Part shown: positions 37,589 through 37,959 of the stretch, one piece after another
Numbering within the stretch: the first letter of the stretch is position 1
Layout: every line of letters begins with the position of its first letter
Assembly (NCBI GenBank): GCA_028292625.1
Contig: JAQGLY010000054.1
Coordinates: 1 to 37,959, forward strand
Direction: 5' to 3'
From: Herbaspirillum sp.
Lineage (GTDB): Bacteria > Pseudomonadota > Gammaproteobacteria > Burkholderiales > Burkholderiaceae_D
DNA: 37,959 nucleotides
Position numbers and translations under genes: made by a program
The notes under the pieces: generated by a model
Seen by the model: only the letters and a program-made list of their open reading frames with translations
The model's database searches: none
What the model was told of the DNA's origin: nothing

Positions 37589-37915
37589 TTACGAAGCGGC
37601 AAGCCGATCCAGCTCGCCGGCCTCGATCACCCCGTATTCTTCAAGCACCGCGATCAAGGCCAGCGCATAGCGCTCATAGTAATCCCAAGTCGTCTGTCCG
37701 CCGCACGCGTCGCGTTCCCATGCCGCAATCGACGCGATCAATTTCTGGCGAAAATCTTCCCACTCGAAATACCCCTGTTTCGACAAGGCCATCGCCATGC
37801 CAAACACCGTACGCTGCCATTCTTCGCTGAAATACAACTTGCCCGACGCACGTGGCGGCGAGTCCGGCTGACCCAGCATCTGGTTCGCGGCGAATTCTTC
37901 GAATTTGGTAAACAT
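37589..37915 (-). CDS. Nitrile hydratase accessory / activator protein (p14K type)
   Basis: A 108-residue protein with the pattern of nitrile hydratase accessory proteins: a proline-rich early part, then FSEEWQRTVFGMAMALSKQG, a W-x-DFRQKLI segment and a YYERYALALIAVLEEYG segment near the end. The same fold forms the N-terminal domain of the nitrile hydratase beta subunit, so a separated beta-subunit domain is the main alternative. Accessory proteins of this type carry cobalt and help insert it into the alpha subunit. The start ATG 37915 lies 7 bases after the end of another gene, and a NiCoT transporter follows, the usual order of cobalt nitrile hydratase operons. Confidence 0.75.
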   Translation of the reverse strand: MFTKFEEFAANQMLGQPDSPPRASGKLYFSEEWQRTVFGMAMALSKQGYFEWEDFRQKLIASIAAWERDACGGQTTWDYYERYALALIAVLEEYGVIEAGELDRLAAS

Positions 37916-37922
37916 GGCGACC

Positions 37923-37959
37923 TCAGGCAGCTTGCGGCGAGGGCACCAGCGCTACTCCC
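37923..37959 (-). CDS. 3' end of an upstream gene, probably nitrile hydratase beta subunit
   Basis: On the minus strand the last 11 codons before a TGA (37925-37923) read GVALVPSPQAA. The stop lies 7 bases before the accessory-protein start. A run of open codons ending in a stop at this spot fits the tail of a co-transcribed gene. By operon order it should be the beta (or alpha) subunit of nitrile hydratase, but the fragment is too short to prove it. Confidence 0.45.
   Translation of the reverse strand, partial: GVALVPSPQAA

Noticed and set aside
1..37959. CRISPR arrays, insertion sequences, integrases, tRNA or rRNA genes
   Set aside because: No spaced direct repeats, transposase motifs, cloverleaf structures or rRNA segments were noticed on reading either strand. 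The reading is by eye, so a dedicated scan could still find a weak case.

Overview
The window looks like a Burkholderiales (beta-proteobacterial) chromosome. Protein style and gene order resemble Oxalobacteraceae such as Herbaspirillum, Collimonas or Herminiimonas, but I cannot fix the genus. Supporting signs are a pilBCD-coaE-zapD-yacG block, the order argJ / DUF815 ATPase / mutT, a secA-M23-dciA-lpxC arrangement, and a complete division and cell-wall (dcw) cluster with beta-proteobacterial length MraZ and MurD. Base composition is mostly about 60% GC, with AT-rich promoter regions.

Layout. Positions 1-433 hold the start of rplU (minus strand) and a divergent promoter region shared with ispB. 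From 434 to 7098 the plus strand carries ispB, the type IV pilus assembly genes pilB, pilC and pilD, then coaE, zapD and yacG. From 7108 to 13938 the minus strand carries mutT, a DUF815 ATPase, argJ, secA and an M23 peptidase; secA ends at a strong intrinsic terminator. dciA lies on the plus strand at 13993-14523. From 14608 to the end everything is on the minus strand: lpxC, a peroxiredoxin, an unusual serpin-like gene, then (read from their promoter) mraZ-rsmH-ftsL-ftsI-murE-murF-mraY-murD-ftsW-murG-murC-ddlB-ftsQ-ftsA-ftsZ. Beyond mraZ, at 35503-37959, is the distal end of what looks like a cobalt nitrile hydratase operon: the last residues of an upstream gene, an accessory protein, a NiCoT-family metal transporter and a GlxA-type AraC regulator.

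How the genes work together. The dcw genes make lipid II and the septal divisome, and many are joined by 1- or 4-base stop/start overlaps. They are driven by a promoter whose -10 box overlaps the first of four GTG-containing repeats at exact 10-base spacing, the pattern expected for MraZ autoregulation. ZapD (FtsZ bundling), LpxC (lipid A), SecA (export) and the M23 peptidase add further envelope functions, so most of the window is cell-surface biology.

Most notable points. (1) The 408-residue protein between ftsZ and the peroxiredoxin reads along its whole length as a divergent serpin, including an alanine-rich reactive-loop hinge and the C-terminal signature. It has its own upstream 11-base dyad, lies behind the ftsZ terminator and lacks a signal peptide. 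(2) A segment of about 270 bases inside rsmH has clearly lower GC and different codon use, suggesting intragenic recombination. (3) A four-repeat MraZ operator. (4) A probable cobalt nitrile hydratase module directly upstream of dcw.
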